Shown here one piece after another: positions 4,653-5,038 of a DNA stretch of 5,038 nt. Made by a program: the position numbers and the translations under genes. The notes under the pieces are model-generated. The model was not told the DNA's origin. It saw only the letters and a program-made list of their open reading frames with translations, and did no database searches. This DNA is from Clostridium sp. AM34-11AC (GTDB lineage: Bacteria > Bacillota > Clostridia > Lachnospirales > Lachnospiraceae). The stretch covers positions 1-5,038 of the forward strand of contig NZ_QWGL01000067.1 of assembly GCF_003435375.1 (NCBI RefSeq), written 5' to 3'. The stretch's first letter is position 1. Each line of letters opens with the position of its first letter.

Positions 4653-5038
4653 ATGGATTTCTTACTTGAAGCCCTGACAAATTGGCTGAAAGAAATGCTG
4701 GTGGGCGGTATTATGAGCAACCTTTCGGGGATGTTTGACAGTGTAAATCAGCAGGTCGCGGATATATCCGTACAGGTAGGCCAGACCCCACAGGGATGGA
4801 ATGGCAGTATTTTCAGCATGATTGAGAATCTGTCCAACTCCATCATGGTGCCGATTGCAGGCGTGATCCTGGCTATCGTGATGACCGTAGACCTGATCCA
4901 GATGATCGCAGACAAGAACAACCTGCATGATGTGGACACCTGGATGATTTTCAAGTGGGTGTTCAAATCAGCCGCTGCCATCCTCATTGTCACAAATACA
5001 TGGAATATCGTGATGGGCGTCTTTGATATGGCGCAGAG
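4653..5038 (+). CDS. VirB6/TrbL-like conjugal transfer membrane protein, N-terminal part
   Basis: The frame is open from ATG 4653 to the window end, giving 128 residues of a longer protein. AAAGGAGG (4635-4642), ten bases upstream, supports the start. The N-terminus (MDFLLEALTNWLKEMLVGGI) is an amphipathic or hydrophobic helix. A membrane segment follows at about 62-86 (NSIMVPIAGVILAIVM), then a short charged loop (ADKNNLHDVDT) and a second membrane segment at about 103-124. This matches the start of the VirB6/TrbL-like polytopic protein of Tn1549-type ICEs (the type annotated as CD1112 family), which forms part of the inner-membrane channel of the type IV secretion system. Its position directly after a Maff2 gene is the normal ICE order, and it belongs to the host ICE rather than to the inserted element. 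Separation from its upstream promoter by the insertion could reduce its expression unless transcription enters from the recombinase gene. The 3' end is not visible. Confidence 0.85.
   Translation, partial: MDFLLEALTNWLKEMLVGGIMSNLSGMFDSVNQQVADISVQVGQTPQGWNGSIFSMIENLSNSIMVPIAGVILAIVMTVDLIQMIADKNNLHDVDTWMIFKWVFKSAAAILIVTNTWNIVMGVFDMAQ

Noticed and set aside
1..5038. CRISPR array, tRNA, rRNA or insertion-sequence transposase
   Set aside because: No regularly spaced long direct repeats, no cloverleaf-like segment and no DDE transposase motifs are visible in the window.

Overview
The window looks like part of a mobile element from a low-GC Gram-positive gut bacterium, most likely a Clostridia member (Lachnospiraceae or Ruminococcaceae type). 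The evidence is the AAGGAGG-type ribosome sites, roughly 50% GC, UUG starts, and a gene set resembling Tn4451-like mobilizable elements and Tn1549-like conjugative elements. All genes lie on the + strand. These assignments come from reading motifs; no database search was possible.

Layout. Bases 1-280 are the 3' end of a protein that is probably the element's relaxase. A strong intrinsic-terminator hairpin follows (282-330). Next is a replication-like pair: a small CHC2 zinc-finger protein (346-990) and a VapE-type AAA+/SF3-like ATPase (902-2296) whose reading frame overlaps it. The 241-base gap 2297-2537 is not empty. It carries paired GTTGCC repeats, an A-rich stretch and weak hairpins. Then come tnpW (2538-2735) and, directly abutting it, a TnpX-like large serine recombinase (2736-4406). 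Bases 4407-4652 hold the element's right end, a 29-codon remnant of a Maff2-family gene in the ICE, and a stable hairpin just before the next ribosome site. From 4653 the window runs into a VirB6/TrbL-like conjugation channel gene, cut off by the window end.

Interpretation. The relaxase, CHC2, VapE, TnpW and recombinase genes appear to form one integrative and mobilizable element (IME) inserted inside maff2 of a Tn1549-type ICE. The clearest sign is that the reading frame just after the element encodes only the end of Maff2 (GIKQLMAGAG... to a stop), preceded by a stop codon, and is followed in normal ICE order by the TrbL-like gene. The right attachment junction therefore lies near 4494-4500. 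The left junction and the maff2 5' half should lie upstream of the window.

Working together: the recombinase would excise and integrate the element, and the relaxase would start its transfer through the host ICE's channel. CHC2 and VapE would help prime and unwind element DNA, possibly at the repeat cluster after vapE. While inserted, the element breaks one gene of the machinery it depends on.
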